Source: Rheum nobile
Lineage: Eukaryota; Streptophyta; Magnoliopsida; Caryophyllales; Polygonaceae
NCBI GenBank assembly: GCA_027886185.1
Contig: WOAB01000142.1
Location: 310,001-374,000 of the forward strand
Direction: 5' to 3'
Length of the DNA: 64,000 nucleotides
The notes under the pieces are model-generated. The model searched no databases. It was not told the origin of the DNA and worked only from the letters and a program-made list of their open reading frames with translations. Of the stretch, positions 11,241 to 22,960 are shown piece by piece. Within the stretch, counting starts at the first letter, position 1, and each line of letters starts with the position of its first letter. The position numbers and the translations under genes were made by a program.

Positions 11241-11909
11241 ATTTTTGCTAAGGGTCCATTAGTTTAAAAAAAGGTTTGTCAAAGGGTCATTTACCTAACT
11301 CGAGGGGAATTGAGTGGATTTTAACAAAAATAAAGGGAAAATCACAAGAGAATTAAAGGAAAATTGAATTACACCAAATTGGTGGAATTTGAATGGAAAT
11401 TACAAATAGACCCATTCAAAATTTAAAAAAAAGAAAATTAACATCAATTAATTTTCACTTCCCTCCCTCTTAAAAATCCCTTCTATTCAAACAAGAGAAA
11501 ATTTTGAAATATTTTCCTTCACTTCTCATTCTCTTTCTTTCTTTTCCTTCTCATCATTTTTTATATTTTTCTTCTCTTTTCTTTCTACCCATTAACCATT
11601 TGCCAAACACACTGTTAAGAGAAGGCAAAATAGTAGAGGGGAAAAGTAACAAAGAAAAATTAAACGAGCAATAGAACAAAAAATCTGCATTGGGCCACCA
11701 CATAGGGATGGAGAGGCGAAATTGATTGGGAAGAGGAGAGATGAGAGCGGCGAAGAAGAATGAGATAGAGGAATGAAAGGGAAGAAGATGAACTAAACTA
11801 TGTTGATCGGAGGGATTTGAAGGGTTTGTTTTTTATTTATTTTTTGAATTCAAATTTGAGGAGTTTATAAGGGAAGGAAATGAGAGGATTTTCAATATTT
11901 CTATATATA
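11241..11909. other. AT-rich intergenic DNA, no gene seen
   Basis: Purine- and pyrimidine-rich stretches (for example TTCTCTTTCTTTCTTTTCC near 11529). No frame, terminal repeat or RNA gene supported. Confidence 0.6.
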
Positions 11910-12512
11910 CTAGCTTAATTTTTTCGTTCTTGCATAAAGCTTATATCCATATTTTTTAATTTTTAAATATATATTAATTTCATATTTAAAAAATATTAAA
12001 TAAATAAATATCATATCTAATTAGTGTCAATAAAATGAAAATAAGATAAGTATAATAAAAAAATATATATTAATAATCAATTAATACAGAAGTTTTGTTT
12101 TAATAGGGAATTTATTTTAATACATATATTATATATAATAGATTAACTGAAATTTTTTTAGTATTTAATTTCAAATTTTATTATAATTATCAATTAATAA
12201 TTTGATATAACTTTTAAGAGAATTAATAAGGAAAAGTACTATATTAAATTATATCCAATCAAATCATAAAGATTTACCTAAGGCTTAATATTGGAAACGA
12301 ATATATAAAGTATTGAATTTTGAAATGAGATCAAGATCTTATATACAATTATTATATTGATTTTTTGAAAAAATAAAAAATTGAGAAAATGTCATGTGAT
12401 AAAATAAATATGAGTGTGTCATGTGGCATAAGAAATTTATAGGTTTAGTAGAGAGTGTCATGTGGCATAAAATGGTTTTGGTTTAGTATATATATATAGT
12501 AAATTTAGTAGA
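11910..12512 (-). mobile_element. Candidate non-autonomous Helitron
   Basis: On the minus strand it would begin TCTACTAAATTTACTATA at 12512, preceded by A, and end CTAG at 11910, followed by T, the A^TC...CTAG^T pattern of Helitrons. Just inside the 5' end lies ATGCCACATGACAC, typical of plant copies. The 3' hairpin (GCAAGAACG region) is weak. No coding capacity. Other Helitron-like 5' ends occur at 12809 and 13508 on the same strand. Confidence 0.4.
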
Positions 12513-13508
12513 TTGTTGTGCATGTTTTGTATTGATAATCTTTGTTATTGATTTGTGTGTAAAATATGAAGTAATTAGTTTATATATGTGATTAATTGGT
12601 ATCTAAATTAGGAATATGTATATAAATTAGGAAGTGATTAGTTCATTTGTATTTAAATTAGGAATTGGTCTAGATTTATGATACAAATCTTTTCTATATA
12701 AATTTATATTTTAAAAGGTAAAATGCTAAAAAAAAAACGACATGCCATATTTTTATTGTGGGGATGACATGTGGCATAGTGAGATTTTGTTTAGTATATA
12801 TTTAGTAGATTGAATTTACTAATATTTATTTGTTAATATTTCAGCAAAAATGTGTAACAAAATCAATATTAAGATTATGGTTAGACTTTTTGAGATTTTT
12901 TCCTTAGTTAGAATCTTATTGATATTCAATGAATGATATTATTAACAATTTATTTCATATCAATTATATATAGATTTGAGTTGAAATTATATGATATGAT
13001 ACTATATAATTATAATGTACAAGGAAGAGATATGCAACCTTATTCATCTATTAATTTGGAAATAATTGATGTTAAAAATATTACAAAATTATTTTAGTAC
13101 ATTAGAAATATATTGCAAAAAATAAAATCTGCATAGAATGGAATATTTTGTCTTACATTTTGGTAAGAAGTGATTATAAAAATATTATAACTTATTTTAG
13201 TATAGTATGTAATATGCATGTTGTATATAGATATAGATTATGTACATACGGTTGATAATATTATTTGCTACATTTTTGAAAGATTAGAGCATAAAAAATA
13301 TTCATATTGTATGCATATCCGACAAATATGGGTAGTGATTTTATTTTCTTTGATTTTATTAGATTTTCAAAAAAACAACTGAAAAAATGAGAACTTGACA
13401 CGTGACAAATTTAATGTCGTGATGCCACGTGACAGCATAGGGGTTTGATTCATTTTCGAAACGCCATGTGACCCATTTGGTATTTAGCTTTATTAATTAT
13501 ATAGTAGA
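12513..13508 (-). other. AT-rich DNA with two more Helitron-like 5' termini
   Basis: Minus-strand termini start at 12809 (TCTACTAAATATATAC, then TATGCCACATGTCA) and 13508 (TCTACTATATAATTAATAAA, then GGTCACATGGCG and GTCACGTGGCATC). Matching CTAG ends were not found, so element limits are open. No gene. Confidence 0.35.
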
Positions 13509-14460
13509 TTAAAGCAACGGATTTAGAACATCACAATGCTTCTGGTCCCCACAAATCTTGTGTGTCATTTTCTATATAATTAACATTATATTTCATTAAC
13601 AATATCTAATCACACCTAACTTCAAATACTTAAAATTTAAATCACAATATCTAATCACAACTAACTTCAAATATATAAAAATTATATACAACTGTTTTTA
13701 TAAAATTCAATTTCTACAAATTACACATACAATAAGCTTGTAATATATCTCAAAATAATATATGATATATTTCTTGCTAAACTTATTTATAAAATACATC
13801 TTATATTCATTTATATAATTAGTAATATTTTTTCATGCATTTGCATATATAATTTTACCTATATAATTTTATGGGCCAAAATCATACAATATATATAATT
13901 TCCAACTCGTAGTACATGTGTTTCTATAATCAAGCTCACTATAGTATATTATTACACATACAAATTTTATGGACCATTTAGAGTAAAATGGTATGAATAA
14001 GTTTTATGGCTCATCTATATATATTAAAGCTATTGAATTTTGAGCCACCAGAATGGTTCTGACCCCACAAATCATCCGTGTCATTTTGTTATTAATCCAC
14101 TTTTTTTTTCTTAACACTATATTTCAATTTAAATCACAATATCTAATTACACCTAGCTTCATATATATAAAAATTATATAACTTTTTTGAATGCTTATAA
14201 ATTTTTTAATAAAATTTGATTTCTACAAATTACAAAAAAATAAGCTTATATATGTCAAACTAATATATGATAGATTTTCTACTAAACTTATATATAAAAT
14301 ACATCTTCTATTCATTTATGTAATTGGTAATATTATTTTTATGATTTTGCATATATAAATTTATGGGCCAAAATCATACAATATCTACAATTTTTAACTC
14401 ATAAGACATGTGCTTTTATAATTCAACCCACTATATTATATTATTAAACACATATATTTT
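13509..14460 (+). repeat. Tandem duplication of an AT-rich Helitron-like segment
   Basis: Two copies in the same direction, roughly 13530-13960 and 14045-14460. Shared blocks come in the same order: CCCACAAATC, GTGTCATTTT, AATCACAATATCTAAT, TTTCTACAAATTACA, AAACTTATTTATAAAATACATC and GGGCCAAAATCATACAATAT. The second copy begins with TCTATATATATTAAAGC at 14014, a good Helitron 5' end. Copy similarity is about 75-80 percent by eye. Confidence 0.5.
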
Positions 14461-15384
14461 ATTAAAAATTTAGTGAAATTTCATACTAATGTATCTTAAC
14501 AAAATTAATTTATATAATCTTGAGATTTTCTTCTAAACCTTTAAATTTAACAACTCATCTTAACAACATAATAGCATATAAGATTTTTAACGAATTTGGT
14601 ATATTGCAGGTTCCATTTAACAATTTTTTAATTGATCATAATTTTCTATGAAAAATACATGATCTCAATTTTTCGATTTTATAATGTTTCTTTGGGCTTA
14701 TTACTTATCATTTTGCTAAATATAATTTTCAGTTTCTAAAAACTGAATTAAGTCTGTTAATCACCAAGAAAAAATATTCACTAGCAAATTGTGAAATATC
14801 AATTATAAATTACCAAGAAAATTTTGTTAAATCCAACAAAAAGTTTAACTAAAAAATCCAAGTAAATCTTTGTTGTAACAAACTTTCAATTTCATATGAC
14901 TATGCACATCATCACAAGTAAATTAAATGTAGTATGTATACAAATTGTAAAAGTATTCGAATTTGAGATAACTTTACACCTACATAAATCAGCCACTACT
15001 GATTAATTAATTATTCAAATAACTTTAAAAGTATTGTGTTTCTAGAAGCAATGATATAAATTAAAATCAAAATTTAAAACTTTAGATGGGTCTATTACGT
15101 AATTAGAAAAAAAACTAAAAAATATTATTTATCTAGTTAATTTGTAATGATTTTTTTTATATATTTTGCTCAAGTATTTCATATATTTATTTTAACAAAA
15201 AGATAAAACATCAAAATTATGTTTTCCCTTCGTTTGATCTCATATCCCCTTTCGAGAGATCAAAACAATTATGGATCAACTTTGCTTACGTGTTATTTTG
15301 CTATTAATCCTATTTTTAGTTTACTTTTTTCCTTAAACTAACTAAATTTATACTATAAAAATCTTCAAAATTTCATCAAATAAC
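14461..15384. other. AT-rich intergenic DNA, no gene seen
   Basis: No open frame longer than chance, no terminal repeats recognised. Confidence 0.6.
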
Positions 15385-15703
15385 TCAATTGTTTCATATG
15401 AACATTTCCTTTGATAAATTTAAAACCTTCAAGAAGCAAAACAGAAATCGAAACAAGATTCTTAGTAATTGAAGGAACAAAATAATAATTATTTAATTCT
15501 ACAAACTAAGCCAGAAGGTAAAGATAGACTATAAACTCCTATGGCAACCGCAGCAACTTTGTTTCCATTTCCAACGCGCAGGTCTATCTCTTCCTTCTCC
15601 AAGTGTCTCCTACTTCTTAGTCACTGCACATTCGAAGTAACGTGAGAACCACATCTGGTATCCAATACCCAAGTAGTAGCCTTGGTTGTTGTTGGTTGTT
15701 GAA
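15385..15703 (-). pseudogene. Ty1/copia protease region fragment
   Basis: Minus-strand translation gives TTWVLDTRCGSHV, the copia protease start (normally WxLDTGxxxH), followed by LRVGNGNKVAAVAIGVYSLS and, after a frameshift, ITKNLVSISVLLLEGFKF. This follows the zinc-knuckle part of copia gag in normal elements, and that part lies at about 17690-17830 here. The two pieces look like one copia element split by the block 15704-17690. Stops and a frameshift make it inactive. Confidence 0.7.
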
Positions 15704-17028
15704 GACCAAGGCCCTGCTCTCGGCTTGGGAGATCTTCGACTGAGCATCATCCCACATCTGTTTAGTCTTCAAATGACTAGACCTAAGATGTTGGAAAACC
15801 TGCACACACAGATAGCAAGTCAGCAAACTCGCCACAAACGCAAGTCAAAAAAAAAAAAAGAGAGAAGTTTGAGTTCAACCGTCCAAGAACTCATAGCGGC
15901 CATTTCCAGGTTCTCCAGAACGGGAAGGTCTTCAATGTCGTCAGGCACCGGCAAAGTAAAAAGTTCAGGGAAAGCGATGCTCCTCCTCACCGACTTGTCT
16001 TTCGACACATCATCTGAGACGCGAATAGACTTTCTCTTGTGGCCAGACGATTTTGGAGGGAGCGACTTCGGGGGACACCCTTTGGGGAGAGCATTGGAAC
16101 GCATCCTCTGTTCCAACAGGTCTTTCGCCGAGAGACGAGCACTAGATATTTCACTTCGAGACAAGGCTGCATTCGACGAGAAAAGAGTCAGGGGCAGTAG
16201 ATAAAAAAAACAGAGTAGACTTGACTGGAACTCACGTTTGGAGGAAGACGACATCGGCGAAACTGCTTCGACTGGGAGAGGCTGAGCGGACGAAAAGGCA
16301 TTGTCATTCGCAAAAGTCCTTTCGATCTTCGAAAGCTTCAAAACCGCTTGCGTCTTCGACTCCAGGACAAGATCTTCCTCTGGTTCTGCAAAAAGTTACA
16401 TGTAAGCCAAAGTTAAAATCCATGCGATCCACTTCAAGCATAGGAAAGAACACAAACCTCTCCACATCCAACCGGTCAGCAAGAACGGACAATCGCCCCA
16501 CAAGCCCAACGACGCGATATTCACAAAAAAGAACCGCTTTTTCCATCCGCGGTCGTTCACGTTCAACTTCAAAACCAAGGGTTGGCGATCGGAGCGGCTT
16601 CGAAGGTTATATTGGTATGATCGCTTGGACCCCAGACAATAGTTATAATCCAGAACCCTAAAGTCTATGCCAACATCGAAATCTCTATTCAAACGGTCCA
16701 AGACCTTAAGCAAGCGCCAGGCGTGAGGCATTATTTGGCAAGGGGCTAAGGAAAAGGAAAAAATCACAGATTGAATCAATTCAGAGAAAGGAAAGGTATG
16801 ACCTATTTTCAAGGGATACTCGTAAAAGCACACCCAACCTGGACACCTAGAGTCAGCCCATTCGTCTGGATAAGGGAGGCGCGCTCTAGTGCCCTCGGGA
16901 AAGCCCCCAACTTGCAAGACCCTGTCGAGTTCAGACTGGATCATGACATTCACAACGCTTTCATGCTCGCTAAGAAGGAAGAGAGGGGGGCGATCTTCAA
17001 AACTTGACTCCGAATTGGAAGCGGCCAT
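15704..17028 (-). CDS. Four-exon gene for a Transposase_28-type (gypsy-associated) protein, 3' truncated
   Basis: Start at 17028 (MAASNSESSFEDR). Exons 16458-17028, 16236-16385, 15880-16166 and 15799 to about 15704 are separated by introns of 72, 69 and 80 bp, all GT-AG and phase-consistent, giving one frame of about 365 codons. Exon 1 has CPGWVCFYEYPLKIGHTFPF and LAPCQIMPHAWRLL, the pattern of the plant Transposase_28 ('putative gypsy type transposon') domain. Later exons are Ser/Lys-rich and end in a helical part (KTKQMWDDAQSKISQAESRA). Such proteins are known as extra, often antisense, frames in Tat-lineage retrotransposons. Here the gene ends at the copia junction. Function unknown. Confidence 0.6.
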
Positions 17029-17690
17029 GGACGAGACGATGAAAAGATTCAATTTATTGTCAAAGGCTGAAATCCAACTCTGCAGTAGAGTCATCCGATC
17101 CAGTGCACGTGTTCGCGATTCACGAAGAAAAGAAAACCGCCCAAATTCAACAAGTTACTCGTCCGATTTCCTTTGGGGCAATTATTGGGCCATGTTTTGA
17201 TCAGACTGGATCGGCCCATAAACAATTGAAGACCAAGGCCCAACACGCGGAGGAGATGGTCTGTCCGTTGATGCGACCAACGACTCTTTTTGTAACGACC
17301 GAGCGAAAATCGTGGACAGGATCATAGCATTGAAGTGGCCGAGTGATCTTCGGAAATCTGGCATTAATTCCTTTCATTTTAAATAGATTATGATCGATCC
17401 ATTGTAAGATATCTCTGAACATACTACTCACTAGCATTTTCGAGCTTTCATTGTGATTTGAAATACAATTTCTCTAAGCAGGGCAAATCTCGATTGTTTT
17501 ACGCATTCATTCGACACTAGTCAATCTCATTCAATCCATTACGATCCTTTGTAGTTAAGCTTTATTATTATTGTTTCGTCTCATCATTTTTTATTTTCTA
17601 TTTTGCTTGAAGTTCTAAGTCGGTTCGTTCGACTAATAGCACCACATCGAAGGAAATTTAGGTTTGATATCTTTTTGCCCAAAATAGTTG
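17029..17690 (+). other. LTR-like or promoter-like sequence beside the Transposase_28 gene
   Basis: No coding frame. TTGAAGACCAAGGCCC occurs both at about 17226-17241 and at 15704-15719, bracketing the gene. The outer junctions with copia show GTTGTTGAAGAC (left) and GTTGTTAAGAC (right), a possible imperfect target duplication. If the gene is an antisense frame of a Tat-like element, this would be its plus-strand 3' LTR, but no clear TG...CA limits were found. Confidence 0.35.
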
Positions 17691-18688
17691 TTAAGACTTC
17701 AATAACAAAATTACCTAAAGTGGAGCTCACAGTCCCATTTTTCTTGTCTTTCATGTATTTGAGGTAGTTTCTCTTCTAGTGCCCCTTGGCCTTGCAGTAG
17801 AAGCAGACATGCTCAACAATCACTTTTGTCTTCTCAGCTAAGGATGGGCATCCGTTCCGGACCGTAAACATCTTAAAGTATGGACCGTGGACCGGATCGG
17901 ACCGTTACGGTCCGGTCCACGGTCCGGAAAGACCGGATTTCATATTTTTCGGCATTTAAAGGATTTGATTATGGTCCGGACCGGATCGGACCGTAAAAAA
18001 TATGGACCGGACCGTACAAATTATCCTAAAAAATGTTTTAAACTTTTTAAAAAAAAACATGTTTACAGTCCAACCGGTCCGGACCGTAAAACCGGGAATG
18101 TAAAATTCCCGGACCGTAAAATTACGGTCCGGTCTATTTTTGCCCATCCTTATTCTCAGCTACCTTGGGTTTGGCAACTTTCTTGCCTTTTCCTTGGTTT
18201 TGTTGCTTCTGCTTCCCTTTAGGCCCCTTCTTGAACCATTTCCCTTTGTTGATCATGAGAACTTCTTTCTTATTGTCAACTTGGATATTTTGCTCAGCAG
18301 TTTTGATCATGCCATGGAGTTCATTTAATGTTTTGCCAATTCCATGCATATGGTAATTCATCTTGAATTGGGCGAATCCATCATACAAGAGTGCGGTATG
18401 ATGTCAGTAGCAAACTCTTTGTTGTATGGGGACCACAGTCCTGTCATTTGGTCAAAGAGACCAATCATGTCAAATACATGGGTACTTACTGGTTTTTCCC
18501 TATCAAGCTTGCACTCTAATATGACCTTGTGAGTCTCATACCTCTCAATCCTTGCATGTTCTTGAAACTGTACTTTTCAAGTTTTCAATGATTGTATGAG
18601 CATCCTGACGTTTAAACCTCTTTTGAAGGCCAAGTTCCATAGTAGCGAGCATAAGACATGTGACATGCATCGAGTTAGCTCTTATCTC
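17691..18688 (-). pseudogene. Ty1/copia gag fragment, interrupted by a hAT MITE
   Basis: Minus-strand reading shows copia gag blocks in order: MLATMELGLQKRF, LECKLDREKPVSTHVFDMIG, FKMNYHMHGIGKTLNELHGM, a Lys-rich tail (KGKWFKKGPKGKQ), then a damaged zinc knuckle CFYCKAKGH-stop-KRNY (final Cys changed to Tyr), and LGNFVIEV. Several stops and frame changes. The MITE at 17839-18152 sits between the Lys-rich tail and the knuckle. The start of gag is missing past 18688. Confidence 0.75.
17839..18152. mobile_element. hAT-type MITE, 314 bp
   Basis: Perfect 12-bp terminal inverted repeats TAAGGATGGGCA / TGCCCATCCTTA and an 8-bp target duplication TTCTCAGC (17831-17838 and 18153-18160), as expected for hAT transposition. 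The inside is built from many copies of GGACCGTAA / GGTCCGGACCG in both orientations, so it can fold on itself. No coding capacity. Confidence 0.85.
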
Positions 18689-18819
18689 ATGGGCCTCAGC
18701 CCGAGTCGCGCAAACCAAGCCACAAACCTAATGGGCCCCATCCGCGCCCGCGTTGGGTCGCTCGTGTTGTGCTTGTACTGGACTCGCATGCGCCATTACG
18801 CGACTGGGTCTTGCCCTCG

Positions 18820-19063
18820 TGATGCGCTCCTACCCACCATGACTGCCACATAGGAAGATGAAGCTATGAGCATTCGCTCAGAAGGATCAATAACACGATC
18901 GCGGGCCAAAGTCATTGCCAACGCGACACAATCATTGATTGTGCGCGTCGTCGCTAGCCAAGGGATGCAAGAGACCGCGTTCTCCCTCAGAAGCCTCCAA
19001 CCAAGTCCAGAGAACGCGTTCTCTATCAAGATACTTTCCACCATCATTGAACATGATCTTTGA
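18820..19063 (+). pseudogene. Pol C-terminal tail encoded at the start of LTR C
   Basis: Same frame as in LTR B from the first LTR base (DALLPTMTAT), a TAG where B has a Glu codon, then AMSIRSEGSITRSRAK, NATQSLIVRVVA and a stop at 19061-19063. The segment also carries the 14-bp palindrome GAGAACGCGTTCTC. Confidence 0.6.
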
Positions 19064-19578
19064 GTTGTTTTATGATTTCAGAACATTAATATTTTGTTAG
19101 TTATTTCTTTTGGGCGTGTGTTCCACGCGTGTCGTGTGGGCTAGCTCATTAAGCGAGACTCGGCCCATCCGAGTCCCGCTATTCCTTATAAAAGGTCAAC
19201 TCGATCTTCTGTACTAGGTTACGTCATAATTTAATCTAAGCTATTGTCGAGAGCCAATTGCCTCCAACCTTAGATTCGACGTCAAACACCTCTTTGTCTT
19301 CTCATCTCTTTCACTCTGCCGCAGACGCTACAGCATCCACTCGATCTTCTACGAGTCTATCCCCTCCGCCGCCGATGCTACGGCCTCGCTCGACCCTTCG
19401 AGCCACCAACTCTCGTGACTAGCCCTGAGGCTGCGAGTCACATACTCCATCACTGTCAACTAGATCGCTTACTCGCGAGTCATGACAAACACTGCATTCC
19501 GCCCCTGCAATCTCAAACTCAACACGCGCGATTAACCACCAAGATCTCGATCCGGCATCCACAAGCGGGAACGCATCA
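18820..19578 (+). repeat. 5' LTR of element C
   Basis: 759 bp, TGATGCGCTCC to ACGCATCA, ends paired with the primer site after two bases. A TATA-like box (TTATAAAAGG) lies near 19187. The 130 bases just left (18689-18819) match nothing recognised. Confidence 0.85.
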
Positions 19579-19580
19579 AC

Positions 19581-19593
19581 TGGCATCAGAGCC
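19581..19593 (+). promoter_or_regulatory. Primer binding site of element C
   Basis: TGGCATCAGAGCC, two bases after the LTR end; iMet tRNA type with one change. Confidence 0.85.
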
Positions 19594-20381
19594 TTTGATC
19601 TTGTAAGTCGCTTGTCAAGTAGTCATTTGTTCACGGAAATTTTTTCTCCCCCATCATACTTGCTTCCGCTATTGTCATAATTTTTTTTCTTTTCTTCCTT
19701 GCATGTCCATTCGGTTTCCACAAGAAAATCTCTTGGCCGATTAATTGCTTGATCCCTGCGCGAAAATTGTGTGATTTGCTCGCGTAAAATCTGCAGTAAT
19801 TACTTGATTGATTTGCTTGATTAATTGCTTAAATTTCTCTAATCATATCTTGCCTAATCTGGAAGTAGTTGACCAAACAAATCTGCAATATTCTTCTCTC
19901 TCCTATTGCGTAAATCTCGCGATTTCTTTCTTGATTGTTACTTAGCCGTTTTTATTTTATTTAATTCAAATATTATCCGATATCAATCAAAAGTCAAAGA
20001 CTAAGATTCGGATTTGAAATTTAAATTTAAAAAGTCAAGTCGCATTAAAAAAAAGACGCGACTTATTTAAAAGAAACGAAAAGAAGGAAAGCCAAAATAA
20101 GGCAACCTTCTTCCACCTACTCGGCTAGGCTCATCTTATTCATCTCTCCATCGTCTAGGTTCACGCTTGAAGGTTTGTCTTGTATACTTGTGTTGTTTAC
20201 GTAAGTGGTTAAGAAATTAATCATTGGTTTTGTTTGCTTTTGTGCGTGCATATTACACTTGCTTTGCTTGACTTAAGCCGCCCTCACGGCCAAAAGACCA
20301 CGCCTTCCTACGTGAACGCTTGTTACTTGCTAAGTGATTGCTTGTTCTTTGGCTTTATTGTCTTTGTTCGTTTTTACTTAG
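19594..20381 (+). other. Untranslated leader of element C
   Basis: No gene. Collinear with the leader of B (10111 down to 9297). Confidence 0.6.
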
Positions 20382-22960
20382 ATGTCTGGTCACGGTGTCA
20401 TAGAAACCATGATCGCCCCTACTCACCCCAATGAAGACGGCAATGGTGCCAACGACAATGCGCCAAATCTACCGTTGGTGCAACAACAAGACCAACACAA
20501 TGAAGATCCCATTCTGGAGCTCACCGTGGAACAACGCCAGATACAAGAGCTCCGGCGACAAGTTGCTTAATTACAGGCCTCGCAACGCGCTGCGCCGGTC
20601 ATTCCCACGCTAACTATGATGGCCCCTATGGACACCCTGGGCGCGCCACGTCCTACTGAAGTCGGGTCAAGTCAACAACGCGTGGACAAGGGCAAAGGGT
20701 TGATGCCCTCAACCTCAAACCTGTAACCATGCCTCAATCAAATTCAATATGTCATAGAGAGTCGCCAAGGTTATGTATCGCATCGCGAACACTTTGCATC
20801 GCGGACAACCCCAGACGGCTACGACAGCGGGTCCGACCGTGACAATGTTTCCCATGGTGAGTACTATGAACCATTTGACTTCAATGACAGGTATGAAGCC
20901 AAAGGAACAAGACGCCGCCGTGAGACTGCTTCAACACCTCTTACCGATCGCGCACGACGAGAAGAACGCGACTCCGGTCTATCGCGTCGATCCTATCGCG
21001 CCCCAGATGTTGAGCCGCGTCCGCGTCGCCATGATCCTACCCCAGTGCCATTCGACGTCAATGACCACCTTGTCCATCAAAGCGCACGTACTCCGCGTTA
21101 TGGCTCCGATGGCTATGGATCGACAATGCCGACTATCCATGATGACTACCATGAGTTCGACGATGAGGAGATGGAAGACGCATGGCTCATCAATCCAGGC
21201 TCCTTCCATCCTCCCCTCGGTGATCCCATTGAACTCCAAGATAGGCCAGCGGATTGGATTTCACCTCCACTCCAGCCAGTAGGACCACCGCATCGCGTTC
21301 CCGATGACAATACGCATGCCACTCATGGCCAACACCACGAGGACATGGCGCGCGACTTTCGTCGCCAACACGATGCCCATGTTCAACGACGACAACAAGG
21401 ACGCACTGAGTACAACGCGCAGCCTAGGGACTTCGTCGCTGAAGATATCCAGGCTCGCCAAGGTCGTCGTCATCATCATCGCCATCTAGAAGCTGCCCCA
21501 CGTGCTTATGCGCCACAACCTGCTCAACACACACCAAGGCTTAGCCGCCATGAGGTAAAAGTTAAAATTGAGCATTTCTTTGGCGAATATGATCCCGTTA
21601 TGTTTCTTGAGTGGGTGCAGGCTACAAAGTATACATTGCGATATTGTCGCGTCCCCATAAAGGAGCATGTTGACGCGGCAACGCTACATTTCAGAGGCGC
21701 TGCACGTGTTTGGTACCATAGGTTCATGGTCGATCGCGTTCGTCGACATCTTGCTCCCATCACAGAGTGGCACAAACTTGTCTATGTCATGACACAGAAG
21801 TACGTGCCAATAGACTATAGAAACCAGACGCGAATGGAGATCGCAATGGCGCATCAAGGCTCCAAAACACCTCTAGAGTTCTTCTCTCAGTTGTAGGACA
21901 TGTACTACAAAGCCATCATCAGTGTCGCCCCATCCACAATTCCACACTGCGAACAAAGTTCTTGAGCGGCTTGAATGTGTCAATCGTGACCAACTCGAGA
22001 TTTTGCCAATCAAGGATTTCAATACCTTGACTCACACCGCGATGCAACTACACAACCAACAAACGTGTCGCCGGCAATCCTCTTGGAAAACTCCGAGTCA
22101 AAGAAGGTATGATTCTAACTCTGGTCAATCTCCTACTACTCATGTGTACGGTCCATCTACAGGAACCACCGCGTCAAATCAAAGCAGACAAGGAAAGATC
22201 ACGACATCTTCCACCAATGCTCCTCGCGCGACGCCAAAAAAGGGCTCATCACCAGCTCTTGAGCGCGCATGACTTGGAGTGTTTTAAGTGTGAAGGACGA
22301 GGGCACTACAAGAGAGATTGCCTAAACAAAAAGAAAGTCATTTTCTTTAGCATCGTCGCGGGATATGAGTCTTATGAGGAGAAGGACACACCCCTTGAGA
22401 CCATCGAGGAAGGATTCGACGATGACGAAGAGGCTTATACTTGTGAAGCCACTGTGCTACATGAAGGCACACCTTTGAGCCTTGTCACGCGCCGTCTCCT
22501 CACTGTCAAGGAAGCAACCCTTGTCGACCAACGCGAGAACCTCTTCCACACGCGTTGCTTGGTCAAGACCGCGTCCTTGAGTGTCATCATCAATGGAGGC
22601 AGTTGCTGCAATATCATCAATGAAAAGGTGGTTAGCCATTTCAATCTGTCAACCACTCCTCACCCACAACCCTATGGGCTACAATGGATTTCATTGAGTT
22701 CTGGTAACATTGTAACTCGTGAATGCCTTATTTCTATTTCCATTGGCCAATACTCAGATTCAGTCCTTTGTGATGTCATTGCAATGGGTGCCATACATCT
22801 TTTGTAGGGGAGCCCATGGCAATTCGACGGGTGCGTTCTTCACGATGACTATTTAAGCACTTATGTATTTACTTATCATGGAAAATGCATCACGCTCTTA
22901 CCAATGTCTTCTCATGAGATTTTACAGGATTAGGTTGAGCGTGATCGCCAAAAGGCTTTG
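20382..22960 (+). pseudogene. Element C gag and protease
   Basis: Start at 20382 (MSGHGVIET), supported by B. Gag core: VKIEHFFGEYDPVMFLEW, AARVWYHRF, YVPIDYRNQTRME. CCHC knuckle CFKCEGRGHYKRDC near 22280-22321. Protease SVIINGGSCCNII with Asn in place of the catalytic Asp seen in A (IIDGG), and HLL-stop-GSPWQFD. Stops include those after RRQVA (about 20568), FFSQL (about 21894) and AIHLL (22805-22807), with at least one frameshift near 21900. The missing protease Asp and the stops make it inactive. Confidence 0.85.

Noticed and set aside
10919..11242. Overlapping frames on both strands at 10919-11242 as a small gene
   Set aside because: GATCGATC-rich sequence keeps several frames open; no start context, domain or homologue seen.
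17887..18222. Open frame across the hAT MITE as a gene
   Set aside because: The frame is made of the MITE's GGTCCGG repeats and runs over its border.
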